From the NCBI GenBank assembly GCA_023458915.1, contig JAEWWM010000043.1:1-13436 (forward strand): a stretch of 13,436 bases of DNA, in the 5' to 3' direction. The notes below the pieces were generated by a model. That model saw only the letters and a program-made list of their open reading frames with translations. It was not told the DNA's origin and did no database searches. The stretch comes from Bacillota bacterium. Lineage in GTDB: Bacteria; Bacillota; Clostridia; Oscillospirales; Acutalibacteraceae. This document shows positions 1 to 6,496 of this stretch, piece by piece. Both the position numbers and the translations under genes were made by a program. The first letter of the stretch is position 1. Every line of letters begins with the position of its first letter.

Positions 1-406
1 CTTTAGAATATAAATTTGCCTTTTTTATATCCTTCAATTGTTCTAATGGTATATTTTGTCTATTTCTTGATTTATGTAATAGAGGTAAATATTTTATTTC
101 AAATGGTCCACTGTCTATAAGAATCAATTTACTAACATACTGTGGATGTTTAGCTGCGAAAATAAAAGATAACCAGGCCCCCCAGGAATGTCCTGCTAAA
201 ACAATTTTACTAAGATTATATTGAATAACTATACTATGCAGTTCCTCAATAAGTTCCTGAATTGAATTTTTACATTGCAAATATTCTAAAACTCCGAATT
301 CATCAGCTAAGCCTCTGCATATACCAGCACAACAACCAGGAGCTCCAGGTCCTCCATGAACAACTATTACCTTATACGGTAATTTTCCATATTCTCTATA
401 GTTCAT
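1..406 (-). CDS. alpha/beta hydrolase, C-terminus beyond the left edge
   Basis: About 135 N-terminal residues of an alpha/beta hydrolase are visible, read on the minus strand from the ATG at 406. The protein starts MNYREYGKLPYKVIVVHGGP. HGGPGAPG near residue 18 is the oxyanion-hole loop seen in proline iminopeptidase-like hydrolases, and GHSWGAW near residue 71 is the nucleophile elbow with its catalytic serine. The acid and histidine of the triad lie outside the window. A GGAAG ribosome binding site seven bases upstream supports the start. It begins four bases after the stop of the broken small gene at 411-660, so the two were probably co-transcribed. The substrate cannot be told; peptide, ester or lactone hydrolysis are all possible. 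It is open to the window edge with no sign of decay. Confidence 0.85.
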   Translation of the reverse strand, partial: MNYREYGKLPYKVIVVHGGPGAPGCCAGICRGLADEFGVLEYLQCKNSIQELIEELHSIVIQYNLSKIVLAGHSWGAWLSFIFAAKHPQYVSKLILIDSGPFEIKYLPLLHKSRNRQNIPLEQLKDIKKANLYSK

Positions 407-410
407 AATT

Positions 411-660
411 TTACTTCCAAATATATATAAATAAATTTTTTAATAAATTAAACAACAATTTTACTGAATAACAATCTTCGAATTGCGATTGAAATATCAT
501 AGACAATTTTCTTTCACTATTAACAGCATTCATCGAGGAATCAGATGCATCAACACATGCACCGCTTATATACTGAAGCGAAACTAAGCAGCTATCATGA
601 AAACCATGAAAAGTATTTAATAAAAAATCTGTATCATCTTATGTTTTTACTATAGGACAT
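411..660 (-). pseudogene. small conserved hypothetical gene, apparently frameshifted
   Basis: The minus strand holds a well-formed reading frame from 638 to the stop at 411-413. It starts DDTDFLLNTFHGFHDSC and continues through YISGACVD and IFQSQFED. The GFHDSC...YISGAYVD pattern is one I recall from small uncharacterised Firmicutes proteins. The frame has no start codon: it is preceded directly by a TAA at 641-639. An ATG at 660 opens another frame (MSYSKNIR, then stop), and a one-base shift near 637-640 would join the two into a protein of about 82 residues. The C-terminus also looks short and degenerates into a Leu/Asn/Phe-rich tail. I read this as a gene broken by a frameshift, or as one hit by a sequencing error. 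The stop lies four bases before the hydrolase start. Confidence 0.5.
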
Positions 661-713
661 TTTTTTCAATATAAAAAGATGAAAAATTTCTGTAAAAAAA
701 TTCCAAAAAAGTA

Positions 714-741
714 TTGACAAAGAATATTAAGAGAGTAAAAT
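714..741 (+). promoter_or_regulatory. sigma-A type promoter of the peptide/receptor unit
   Basis: TTGACA at 714-719 is a perfect -35 box, followed after 16 bases by TAAAAT at 736-741. The expected transcription start is near 748, giving a leader of about 33 bases before the ATG at 781. The surrounding DNA is A/T-rich, as usual for strong promoters in Firmicutes. It should drive both the 781-1158 and 1183-2322 genes. Confidence 0.7.
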
Positions 742-780
742 TCAGTTATTATTTTATCATTTAAGAAAGGCTGTGGATTT

Positions 781-1158
781 ATGTTTGTCAGAAAATTTAT
801 GGCAGCAACACTTAGTTTAGGTTTAATCTGCGGGGGTGCTTCCTTAGTTTATGCTGATGGACCTGTTTGCCTATCCGAAGCACGTGGTTACTTCTCACAA
901 ATGTGCAAAGATACTGATTTGAGAAATTTCTATCTTATGCGTGTGTACGGAATTGACACCTCTGTTTTATCTGAAAAAGAAAAAGAAATGCGTGAAAATC
1001 CCGATAAATCTTTGGAAAAGTTCATGGAGCGGTTGAGTAAGGATTCTAAGTTTAGAGAAGAATTTTTAAAAGTTTTAAAAATTCAAAATAGTTTAAAAAG
1101 TCAAGGAAAAACAAATCGCCGCACATGTGGTCGCACATGGCCGCCTGTATGGGATTGA
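781..1158 (+). CDS. small Sec-exported protein, candidate secreted peptide precursor
   Basis: I do not recognise this 125-residue protein. Residues 1-25 are a clear Sec signal peptide: basic start (MFVRK), hydrophobic core, and a likely signal peptidase I site after VYA before DG. No lipobox is present. The mature part (about 100 residues) has a charged, probably helical middle (residues 63-104) and an unusual C-terminal tail, NRRTCGRTWPPVWD, rich in Arg, Trp and Pro with one Cys. Two other cysteines sit at 30 and 42. AAGAAAGG lies ten bases before the ATG. The stop is 24 bases before the GTG of a membrane protein with a DNA-binding domain, so the two are almost certainly one transcript. A signal peptide plus a distinct C-terminal tail suggests a precursor of a peptide ligand, but a structural or accessory exported protein is equally possible. 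Confidence 0.75.
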   Translation: MFVRKFMAATLSLGLICGGASLVYADGPVCLSEARGYFSQMCKDTDLRNFYLMRVYGIDTSVLSEKEKEMRENPDKSLEKFMERLSKDSKFREEFLKVLKIQNSLKSQGKTNRRTCGRTWPPVWD

Positions 1159-1182
1159 TAATTTTATAAGAAGTAATAGGGT

Positions 1183-2322
1183 GTGGGAATATTGTTATTT
1201 ATAACCCTTATAGGCACATTTAGATTGCTTTTTGAAAGTGTTATCTGTTATTTTGTATATAATTACAAAAATGAAAATGTAAACTTTCAAAAATATAACA
1301 TTAAAAAAATGGCGATATTTTGTTATGTACATGTAGCGTTGCTATCATTGTACAGATACTTTTTTACAGACGTTGTTACTTATAGGCTTGTTTCAGTGCT
1401 TATAATATTTGCTTATTTTTGGATTGAAAATTGGATTGAGAATAAGAAATTTATAAGAAGCAATATAAAAAGTTGGAGTTATATTTTAACATTTTCGATA
1501 TTTATAAGCCTTTTGACGGAATGCAGTTTTTTCACTGGTTACATAATAAACCGTTATTCCTGGAAGTTATCCGGCATGTATGCTTCCACAAAAACTACAA
1601 ATTTAGAATTATATCGTTTTGTTGCTTTAGCCTTACATTTATGTCTTATGTTTTTAATATATAAATTCCGTTTTATCAAAACGAAAGATATAAGAAATTT
1701 ATCTGTGCATAAGCAAATTCCTATTCTTTTTGGTATGTGCCTTTCAACGGTTATTTATATAAAGTATAACTACCAATTAATTGATAACGATACTTATCGC
1801 AATATTTTAATAGGAGTGCTTTTGTTTATATTACCAACATATCTAGGGTTTTATTGGAATTCATGCAAATTAACACGGCTTAAAAACATAGACCAAAATT
1901 ATATTTTAGACGGTATAATTGAAACCATGGTTAGAATTCCAATATATTTCGCCGTTATTAATATAAAACCGTTTACATACATGTACGAAAAAGATAAAAT
2001 AACTTTTAGAAAAAAGTTAGAAAAATTAGGTATAAATCATGGGTATAAAGGTTACAGCCAACTGGTTTTGAGTTTGATTATAGTTAATCATTTTGAGGGC
2101 GATGATTTGAATTTTGAGGCACATATTTTTCGCCGCGTATCACGTTTTACCGGAATAGAACCGGAAACAATATATGACAATATCAATAATATTATTAAAA
2201 AAACTTGGTTTCAAGAAACCCCTGAAGTCCTTAAATATGGGTATGAACATGTTGATGACATTGAAGATAATCCACCCACAGTTAAAGATTTCTTAATTCA
2301 CATGGCGAAAAAGTCGGCTTAA
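1183..2322 (+). CDS. seven-helix membrane protein fused to a Spo0A C-terminal-type DNA-binding domain
   Basis: The N-terminal half has seven hydrophobic segments at about 2-27, 42-62, 65-84, 98-120, 142-163, 177-195 and 207-226. Loops 1-2, 3-4 and 5-6 and the stretch after helix 7 are Lys/Arg-rich and the other loops are not, so the N-terminus should be outside and the C-terminus inside. Residues 272-378 match the Spo0A effector domain along its length: KLGINHGYKGYSQL corresponds to EIGVPAHIKGYLYL of B. subtilis Spo0A, then a helix-turn-helix region ending in KKTW (Spo0A EVAW), then GY...PTVKDFLIHMA (Spo0A GY...PTNSEFIAMVA). Arginines of the Spo0A recognition helix (VERAIRHAI) are not conserved (here IYDNINNII), so the DNA target probably differs. 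No receiver or kinase domain is present. GTG at 1183 is the first possible start after an in-frame stop; the ribosome binding site is weak, which fits coupling to the upstream gene. Likely a one-component membrane-bound regulator; its signal is unknown. Confidence 0.85.
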   Translation: MGILLFITLIGTFRLLFESVICYFVYNYKNENVNFQKYNIKKMAIFCYVHVALLSLYRYFFTDVVTYRLVSVLIIFAYFWIENWIENKKFIRSNIKSWSYILTFSIFISLLTECSFFTGYIINRYSWKLSGMYASTKTTNLELYRFVALALHLCLMFLIYKFRFIKTKDIRNLSVHKQIPILFGMCLSTVIYIKYNYQLIDNDTYRNILIGVLLFILPTYLGFYWNSCKLTRLKNIDQNYILDGIIETMVRIPIYFAVINIKPFTYMYEKDKITFRKKLEKLGINHGYKGYSQLVLSLIIVNHFEGDDLNFEAHIFRRVSRFTGIEPETIYDNINNIIKKTWFQETPEVLKYGYEHVDDIEDNPPTVKDFLIHMAKKSA

Positions 2323-2399
2323 TTTATCAAACAGTTGCTTTTACGGCACAAATTTTGATAATCACTAATAATCCTGCACTATAATTTATGCTTCAATAA

Positions 2400-2434
2400 T
2401 GATGACGCCGAAATTTTGGCGTCATTAAATTTTT
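2400..2434 (+). terminator. intrinsic terminator of the peptide/receptor unit
   Basis: A ten-pair stem (2400-2409 with 2418-2427, core ATGACGCC/GGCGTCAT plus one G-T pair) closes an eight-base loop and is followed by a run of T at 2430-2434. It lies about 80 bases after the stop of the membrane regulator. Confidence 0.85.
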
Positions 2435-2741
2435 ATCTTTTTATTATTGTTTTGCAAATGTATTTCTACATATGCAAATCCTATTTCTTTTGCTATTTTC
2501 ACTGGTTTCTCTGGCATCTTTTATACTCTTCAGATTTATTATGCTTTTCAATCTTTTGAGTGCATGTTTTTGCTTTAGCAGGTCACTTGCGGAAAAGTAT
2601 TTTATCTGTACGATAGGTAATTTTTATTTTAAATTAAAATGCAAACTCGACACTTTGAAACACAGGAGATTTATATGTAACCACGCAATTTTAAAAGGTA
2701 GACCTTAAAAATAATTTTCGTTATATATAATAAAAAAACCA
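2435..2741. other. intergenic stretch without a supportable gene
   Basis: Between the terminator and the promoter region of the double-glycine protein there is about 300 bases of AT-rich DNA. A plus-strand open frame at 2472-2708 has no ribosome binding site, is T-rich, and encodes an unlikely hydrophobic protein. The minus strand has a Lys-rich open frame of about 55 codons with no start codon. It could be the eroded trace of an older gene, but I cannot assign it to a family. Confidence 0.5.
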
Positions 2742-2770
2742 TTGATTTATTTGAAATTTTATGTTAAATA
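2742..2770 (+). promoter_or_regulatory. possible promoter of the double-glycine leader gene
   Basis: TTGATT at 2742-2747 is followed after 16 bases by TTAAAT at 2764-2769, with a TG just upstream of the -10 region. The predicted transcript would have a leader of about 50 bases. The match is weak and other AT-rich hexamers lie nearby. Confidence 0.35.
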
Positions 2771-2825
2771 TATAAGTGCGTTGAAACTACCAAGCAATTT
2801 TATTTTTTAGAAAGAAGGGTTAGAA

Positions 2826-3143
2826 ATGAATAGTAAAAAAGAACTACAAAGCAAGGAAATGGAAAAAATAAGTGGAGGTTGGGGAAGAGAAACAGATAAT
2901 TACAGCGCAAATTTTATTCTTACAAACGAAGAATTAAAAATACTCCAAAATGCATACCCCGATCTTAAGATTAAACAATCTAATATTCAAAGTATTGCTG
3001 TTCCTGAAGATGCTAGTGCATATTCAATAACAAGCAAATCAAACGGTTGGGTTGATCAAGAGCAACTTGTTGATATGATTGATGCTAAATTAGGTGGCAT
3101 ATCTTATGTTACACATGACGGTAAACTTTTTAAAAAATCCTAA
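2826..3143 (+). CDS. double-glycine leader protein, bacteriocin- or signal-like
   Basis: A 105-residue protein begins with an 18-residue leader ending KEMEKISGG. It fits the L-x3-E-L/M-x2-I-x-GG pattern of peptides cleaved and exported by C39-peptidase ABC transporters. Cleavage after Gly18 would release an 87-residue part beginning WGRETDNY. It has no cysteine, no obvious membrane helix and no glycine-zipper pattern. It is long for a class II bacteriocin, so an exported signal, effector or modified peptide is also possible. The ribosome binding site AGAAGGG lies six bases before the ATG. No transporter, modification enzyme or immunity gene is recognisable in the window, so any partner must lie elsewhere. 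It follows the peptide/receptor unit on the same strand but has its own promoter region and terminator. The leader call is firm; the function is unknown. Confidence 0.75.
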   Translation: MNSKKELQSKEMEKISGGWGRETDNYSANFILTNEELKILQNAYPDLKIKQSNIQSIAVPEDASAYSITSKSNGWVDQEQLVDMIDAKLGGISYVTHDGKLFKKS

Positions 3144-3170
3144 GTTTATTTTATAAAGGTTTCTTTAAAA

Positions 3171-3213
3171 AGCTTATAGTTTAGAATAAAATCTTTACTA
3201 TAAGCTCTTTTTT
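3171..3213. terminator. bidirectional intrinsic terminator between convergent genes
   Basis: A perfect ten-pair stem (AGCTTATAGT at 3171-3180, ACTATAAGCT at 3197-3206) closes a 16-base loop. On the plus strand it is followed by C and six T; on the minus strand by TTTT. It can end both the double-glycine gene and, less strongly, read-through from the LysM gene. Confidence 0.75.
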
Positions 3214-3332
3214 GTTTTAAATTTAAAATAATCAAAAATAAGTTTATACTTTAAAAATAAAGGAAAGTATGTTTATTTTTGTTTACTTCACTGGGGTTGG
3301 TGCAAAATAAGTTTTATTGTAAATTTAATTAT

Positions 3333-4079
3333 TTAAACAAATTTCTGAGGAAACTGCTTTATAATTCCGCCTGAAAAATAATCTGCCATCTTTAATATTT
3401 CTTGTTCTACTTTGTTAAACGCATCGATGTCTGCACTATAATTTTTTGCAAGACGCATAGCTACTTCTTCTTTAGTTAAATCTAAATGTTCATAAAGCAT
3501 TTTTCTTACATCTTCACGATTATAATTTGGATTTATGCTGCTAAAAGCATCTGCCATTTGATCAGCATTAAGGTACCATTTTTTATCTAAATCATTTGCT
3601 TCTTGGCTTTTTCCATCTCTAAGTGCTGTAATAAGTTCTGCTGCAATTTTCAAATGCTCAGTTAAAAGATCAGAAATTTTTTTCGCAATTTCCAATCCAT
3701 AATATATTTCAAAAATATTTGCTATATCTTTTGGATTTTGAAGTAACCTACTAGTAGTTGCTTCTTGATCTTGAAGTCTTTCAGCAATACTTATAAGTAA
3801 CAGTCGTGTCCAATAAATGTGTTGTAACCAGGCTAAACGCATTTTATTATTAAGGTCTAACCGGCTATTAAAATTTGGAAGAGAACTTGAAGTACCGGTA
3901 GGCATTTTCCCCTCATTACGAGGGCAAATAAGGATTTGAGATCCTATTTTAAGATTATAAGGATTAATACTTGGGTTTTGATAAAAAATTTCTGATGTTG
4001 TGGTTCCATAATTATTTGCTATTTTATATAAAGTGTCTCCGGGCATAACAGTATAGGTAATTGGCGATTGACAATTCAC
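3333..4079 (-). CDS. LysM protein with a C-terminal helical domain
   Basis: Residues 7-53 form a LysM domain (YTVMPGDTLYKIANNYGTTTSEI ... NLKIGSQILICP), a glycan-binding module for peptidoglycan or spore cortex/coat. A short Ser/Pro linker follows. Residues 75-248 are an all-helical domain with motifs WLQHIYWTR, LLQNPKDIA, LLTEHL, NADQMADAFSSINP, LYEHL and KQFPQKF. I recall this domain as a free-standing uncharacterised protein in Firmicutes; its function is not known to me. The N-terminus has no signal peptide, so a spore-associated place or non-classical export is likely. The start is GTG, set by an AGGAGG seven bases upstream. It lies 90 bases downstream of the tocopherol cyclase-like gene on the same strand with no terminator between, so it may be the last gene of that operon. 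Confidence 0.85.
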   Translation of the reverse strand: MNCQSPITYTVMPGDTLYKIANNYGTTTSEIFYQNPSINPYNLKIGSQILICPRNEGKMPTGTSSSLPNFNSRLDLNNKMRLAWLQHIYWTRLLLISIAERLQDQEATTSRLLQNPKDIANIFEIYYGLEIAKKISDLLTEHLKIAAELITALRDGKSQEANDLDKKWYLNADQMADAFSSINPNYNREDVRKMLYEHLDLTKEEVAMRLAKNYSADIDAFNKVEQEILKMADYFSGGIIKQFPQKFV

Positions 4080-4169
4080 AGTAAATCCTCCTAATTGTTT
4101 TTATTATCAGGATATTCTCTGTGGTTTATTTGGGTTAAAATTAAATTTGGATTTTTTAGTAATTTCCTA

Positions 4170-4997
4170 TTATTGCACGAATTCACAGCTTGTTTTTTCG
4201 CTATCAAAATCGAATAAAATATCAGATTTATAGAAAAATCTAAACGTTGCTTTGCAAGACGGCATTTCCGATATTTTTCTTGTCATCTTACCACTACTTG
4301 GTGCGTTTAAACTGTGGCTATTACCACCTGAAATATATATCTCAAGTCTGCATTTATTATTTTTAATAATAACCTCATTTCGAGTGCAAGAAATTATTTT
4401 AGCTCCGTTATAAGTCGCCATTCTATACTCTTTCCCTTGATACCAAACTGCACAAATAAAGCCTCTAAATTCAAAACCCACAAAAGGTATATCAGCAATA
4501 GAAACTATTACGGAACATTTTTCTTTAAAATCATTGCTTTGAATCCAGATATAATTTTTAGGAAAGGATCTACCGCTATCTTTTTCAATGTAACCCAGGC
4601 CATCTGCGAATTCAATATGCTGATTGTTTATATCGATATATCCTTTTAAATTATGATGCATACTAATTATTCCATGCCTGCACTGCATAGGAAAATATTT
4701 AAAGAATCCCATTACATCGCTTTTCAAAGGTGTTAAATTTTCATAATTAATTTCGCCGCTTATTTTCATTTCAGGGTCTTTAATATCTATTTTTAGACCA
4801 TTAAAAGAAAAAATATTGTTATGAATTTTTATAATTTCCTCTTTCTGAAATTCTTTTTTATCAAAATTAATATTATAAGATTTTTCATTTGTGATTATTT
4901 GAATAAAGGCATTTTCGTTCGATATTCCAGGAATAAAGCATAATGTATCTTCTTTATTTTGGTGTTTAAAATACCATCCTTCAAAAAAATTATTCAA
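4170..4997 (-). CDS. tocopherol cyclase-like (lipocalin-type) protein
   Basis: The 275-residue product opens with FFEGWYFKHQ and has GYIEKDSGRSFPKNYIWIQS at 135-154. Both are hallmarks of the tocopherol cyclase family (PF14249). In plants this family closes the chromanol ring of vitamin E; bacterial homologues in Firmicutes are uncharacterised and probably bind or modify a hydrophobic molecule. The start is TTG, fixed by AAGGAG six bases upstream, and the gene overlaps the end of the Rieske oxidoreductase gene by eight bases. That overlap implies translational coupling and a shared task. There is no signal peptide or membrane helix, so the protein should be cytosolic. Length is normal for short bacterial members. 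Family membership is clear; the substrate is not. Confidence 0.85.
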   Translation of the reverse strand: MNNFFEGWYFKHQNKEDTLCFIPGISNENAFIQIITNEKSYNINFDKKEFQKEEIIKIHNNIFSFNGLKIDIKDPEMKISGEINYENLTPLKSDVMGFFKYFPMQCRHGIISMHHNLKGYIDINNQHIEFADGLGYIEKDSGRSFPKNYIWIQSNDFKEKCSVIVSIADIPFVGFEFRGFICAVWYQGKEYRMATYNGAKIISCTRNEVIIKNNKCRLEIYISGGNSHSLNAPSSGKMTRKISEMPSCKATFRFFYKSDILFDFDSEKTSCEFVQ

Positions 4998-6300
4998 CTT
5001 TAGCTCCTTTCATGGCAGGATTATCTATTAAATCGCCGTTTTGTTTAAACCTTGAACCATGGCAAGGACAGTCCCAAGTATGTTCAGCTTTATTCCATTT
5101 GAGCGCACAGCCTAAGTGCGGGCATCTTTTTATTGTCGGAGTTAAAAAATTAATCAGAGTTTCTCCTAAATTCGTAAAAAGTTGAGGCTTAAAAGCTGAT
5201 CGCGTTGATGAAAAAACATCGGAAAAATCATTTTTTCTTTCCAACATCATATCTATTAAAATTGTTGCCGCTACCATAGAAGAAGTCATTCCCCATTTAT
5301 TAAATCCGGTAGCTACATATAAATTCGGAGTGGATTTTGAATAATTCCCTATATAGGGAATATTATCTACGGTTATACAATCTTGTGTTGCCCAAGCATA
5401 TCTTTCCTTTGATTTAGGATAATACTTAGAAATAAAATTTCTTAATTCCGTATAATTTCCACCTTGTTTTCCTGTTTTGTGATCTCCTCCTCCCACAAGC
5501 ATTAAATTTTTATAATTTCTAAAAGACATTCCGTTTTGCTTTTCGTCAACATACATTCCTTCAATATTGGGAGCATTTTCAATTGCAATAACGTAAGATC
5601 TATGCTGGTACATTTTAACAAAATAAAATCCATGAGAATTAATAAAAGGAAAATGTGTTGCTATTATAATTTTCTTGGCTTTTATGCTTCCGTTTTTTGT
5701 AAAAGCTACTCCGTTTTTAATTTTTGTTACAAAAGTATTTTCATAAATATTTAATTCTTTTGAAATTTCACGTATGAATTTTAACGGGTGAAATTGTGCT
5801 TGCTCTGTAATTTTTACAGCTCCGGAAATTTTAATAGGTAACGGAATTTCAGACTCAAATTCCGCATTATACCCCAGTTTTTCAAGAGCTTTGATTTCAT
5901 TTTCAATTTTTTGCCTGTTATCTAAAGAATAGGTAAAAGCTGATTTTTGTTCAAAATCGCAATCAATGCTTTTGCAAATTTTTTTGTATTTTTCTAAAGA
6001 TAATTTATTAGCCTGGAGGTATTGGTAAGCTTTATTTAAAGAAAAATTTTGAATTAAATCATTATATATAAGCCCATGCTGCAAAGTAATTTTAGCTGTT
6101 GTGTTTTTTGTTATACCATTACCGATTGTTGTTCCTTCAACCAATGCATATGAGACACCTGCTTCTTTTAAAAAATAAGCACACAAAACTCCGCAGATTC
6201 CTCCACCAACTATAAGAACGTCGGTATTTATATTTCCATCTAATGCACTAAAGTTATTTATTTTCGAAGTTTCGTACCATAAAGAATGAATATAAATCAC
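4990..6300 (-). CDS. FAD-dependent oxidoreductase with C-terminal Rieske [2Fe-2S] domain
   Basis: Near residue 30 the sequence VLIVGGGICGVLCAYFLKEAG is a Rossmann FAD-binding motif of the DAO type (PF01266). A further FAD-contact region is near residue 335 (NLYVATGFNKWGMTSS). The C-terminal end carries a Rieske cluster site, C393-x-H395 ... C411-x2-H414 (CPHLGC and CPCHGSRF). The fusion suggests electron transfer between flavin and the iron-sulfur centre during oxidation of an amine or related substrate. No twin-arginine signal is present, so it acts in the cytosol. It is the first gene of the operon with the cyclase-like protein. The start is unclear: GTG at 6300 lies inside a strong Shine-Dalgarno, while an in-frame ATT at 6291-6289 is ideally spaced. 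Starting there gives 433 instead of 436 residues. Confidence 0.9.
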   Translation of the reverse strand: MIYIHSLWYETSKINNFSALDGNINTDVLIVGGGICGVLCAYFLKEAGVSYALVEGTTIGNGITKNTTAKITLQHGLIYNDLIQNFSLNKAYQYLQANKLSLEKYKKICKSIDCDFEQKSAFTYSLDNRQKIENEIKALEKLGYNAEFESEIPLPIKISGAVKITEQAQFHPLKFIREISKELNIYENTFVTKIKNGVAFTKNGSIKAKKIIIATHFPFINSHGFYFVKMYQHRSYVIAIENAPNIEGMYVDEKQNGMSFRNYKNLMLVGGGDHKTGKQGGNYTELRNFISKYYPKSKERYAWATQDCITVDNIPYIGNYSKSTPNLYVATGFNKWGMTSSMVAATILIDMMLERKNDFSDVFSSTRSAFKPQLFTNLGETLINFLTPTIKRCPHLGCALKWNKAEHTWDCPCHGSRFKQNGDLIDNPAMKGAKVE

Positions 6301-6307
6301 TTCCTTT
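6296..6307 (-). promoter_or_regulatory. extended Shine-Dalgarno that argues for an ATT start
   Basis: On the minus strand AAAGGAAGTGAT matches the 16S-complementary AAAGGAGGTGAT at 11 of 12 positions. The annotated GTG is inside this element, too close for normal initiation. The element continues as TTAT then ATT, where clostridial genes commonly have TTATATG. Initiation at ATT (6291), or at the embedded GTG with low efficiency, are the two options. Confidence 0.5.
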
Positions 6308-6384
6308 TAAAACAAAAGTTGCTCATTTTAATAATTTTTACAAAAATAGTGATTATATTCAGTTATTAAATTATACTTTAAGGG

Positions 6385-6429
6385 GTGCACTTTTTAAAAA
6401 TTCAGTGTTTAAGTACACTTTTAAAATTT
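6385..6429 (+). repeat. imperfect direct repeat in a divergent promoter region
   Basis: GTGCACTTTTTAAAAATT at 6385-6402 recurs as GTACACTTTTAAAATTT at 6413-6429, a spacing of 28 bases, which is close to a whole number of helical turns times ten. A partial third copy (TATACTTTAAG) is at 6372-6382. It lies between the divergent 6300 and 6497 genes and could be an operator, or only AT-rich similarity. A TATAAT at 6440-6445 downstream may be a -10 box for the 6497 gene; no clear -35 goes with it. Confidence 0.4.
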
Positions 6430-6450
6430 GATTTTTCACTATAATTAAAA

Positions 6451-6488
6451 CTCCTCATAAAATAATTAATAAGGTCAAAAATGAGGAG
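6451..6488 (+). promoter_or_regulatory. leader hairpin that can hide the ribosome binding site
   Basis: CTCCTCAT at 6451-6458 is the exact complement of ATGAGGAG at 6481-6488, which holds most of the AGGAGGA ribosome binding site of the 6497 gene. The loop is 22 AT-rich bases. Pairing would block translation until released, for example by temperature, a protein or another RNA. No known riboswitch class is recognisable. Confidence 0.5.
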
Positions 6489-6496
6489 GAATTATT

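Noticed and set aside
2645..2653. TGTCGA core on the minus strand resembling a Spo0A box, between the regulator and the double-glycine gene
   Set aside because: Only the six-base core matches, which is expected by chance, and the regulator's recognition helix differs from Spo0A.
2472..2708. Plus-strand open frame of 78 codons
   Set aside because: No ribosome binding site, T-rich DNA producing an artificial hydrophobic sequence, and no family resemblance.
3246..3270. ATACTTT/AAAGTAT hairpin downstream of the LysM gene as its terminator
   Set aside because: Seven A/T-rich pairs only and no proper T run; the bidirectional terminator at 3171-3213 is a better candidate.
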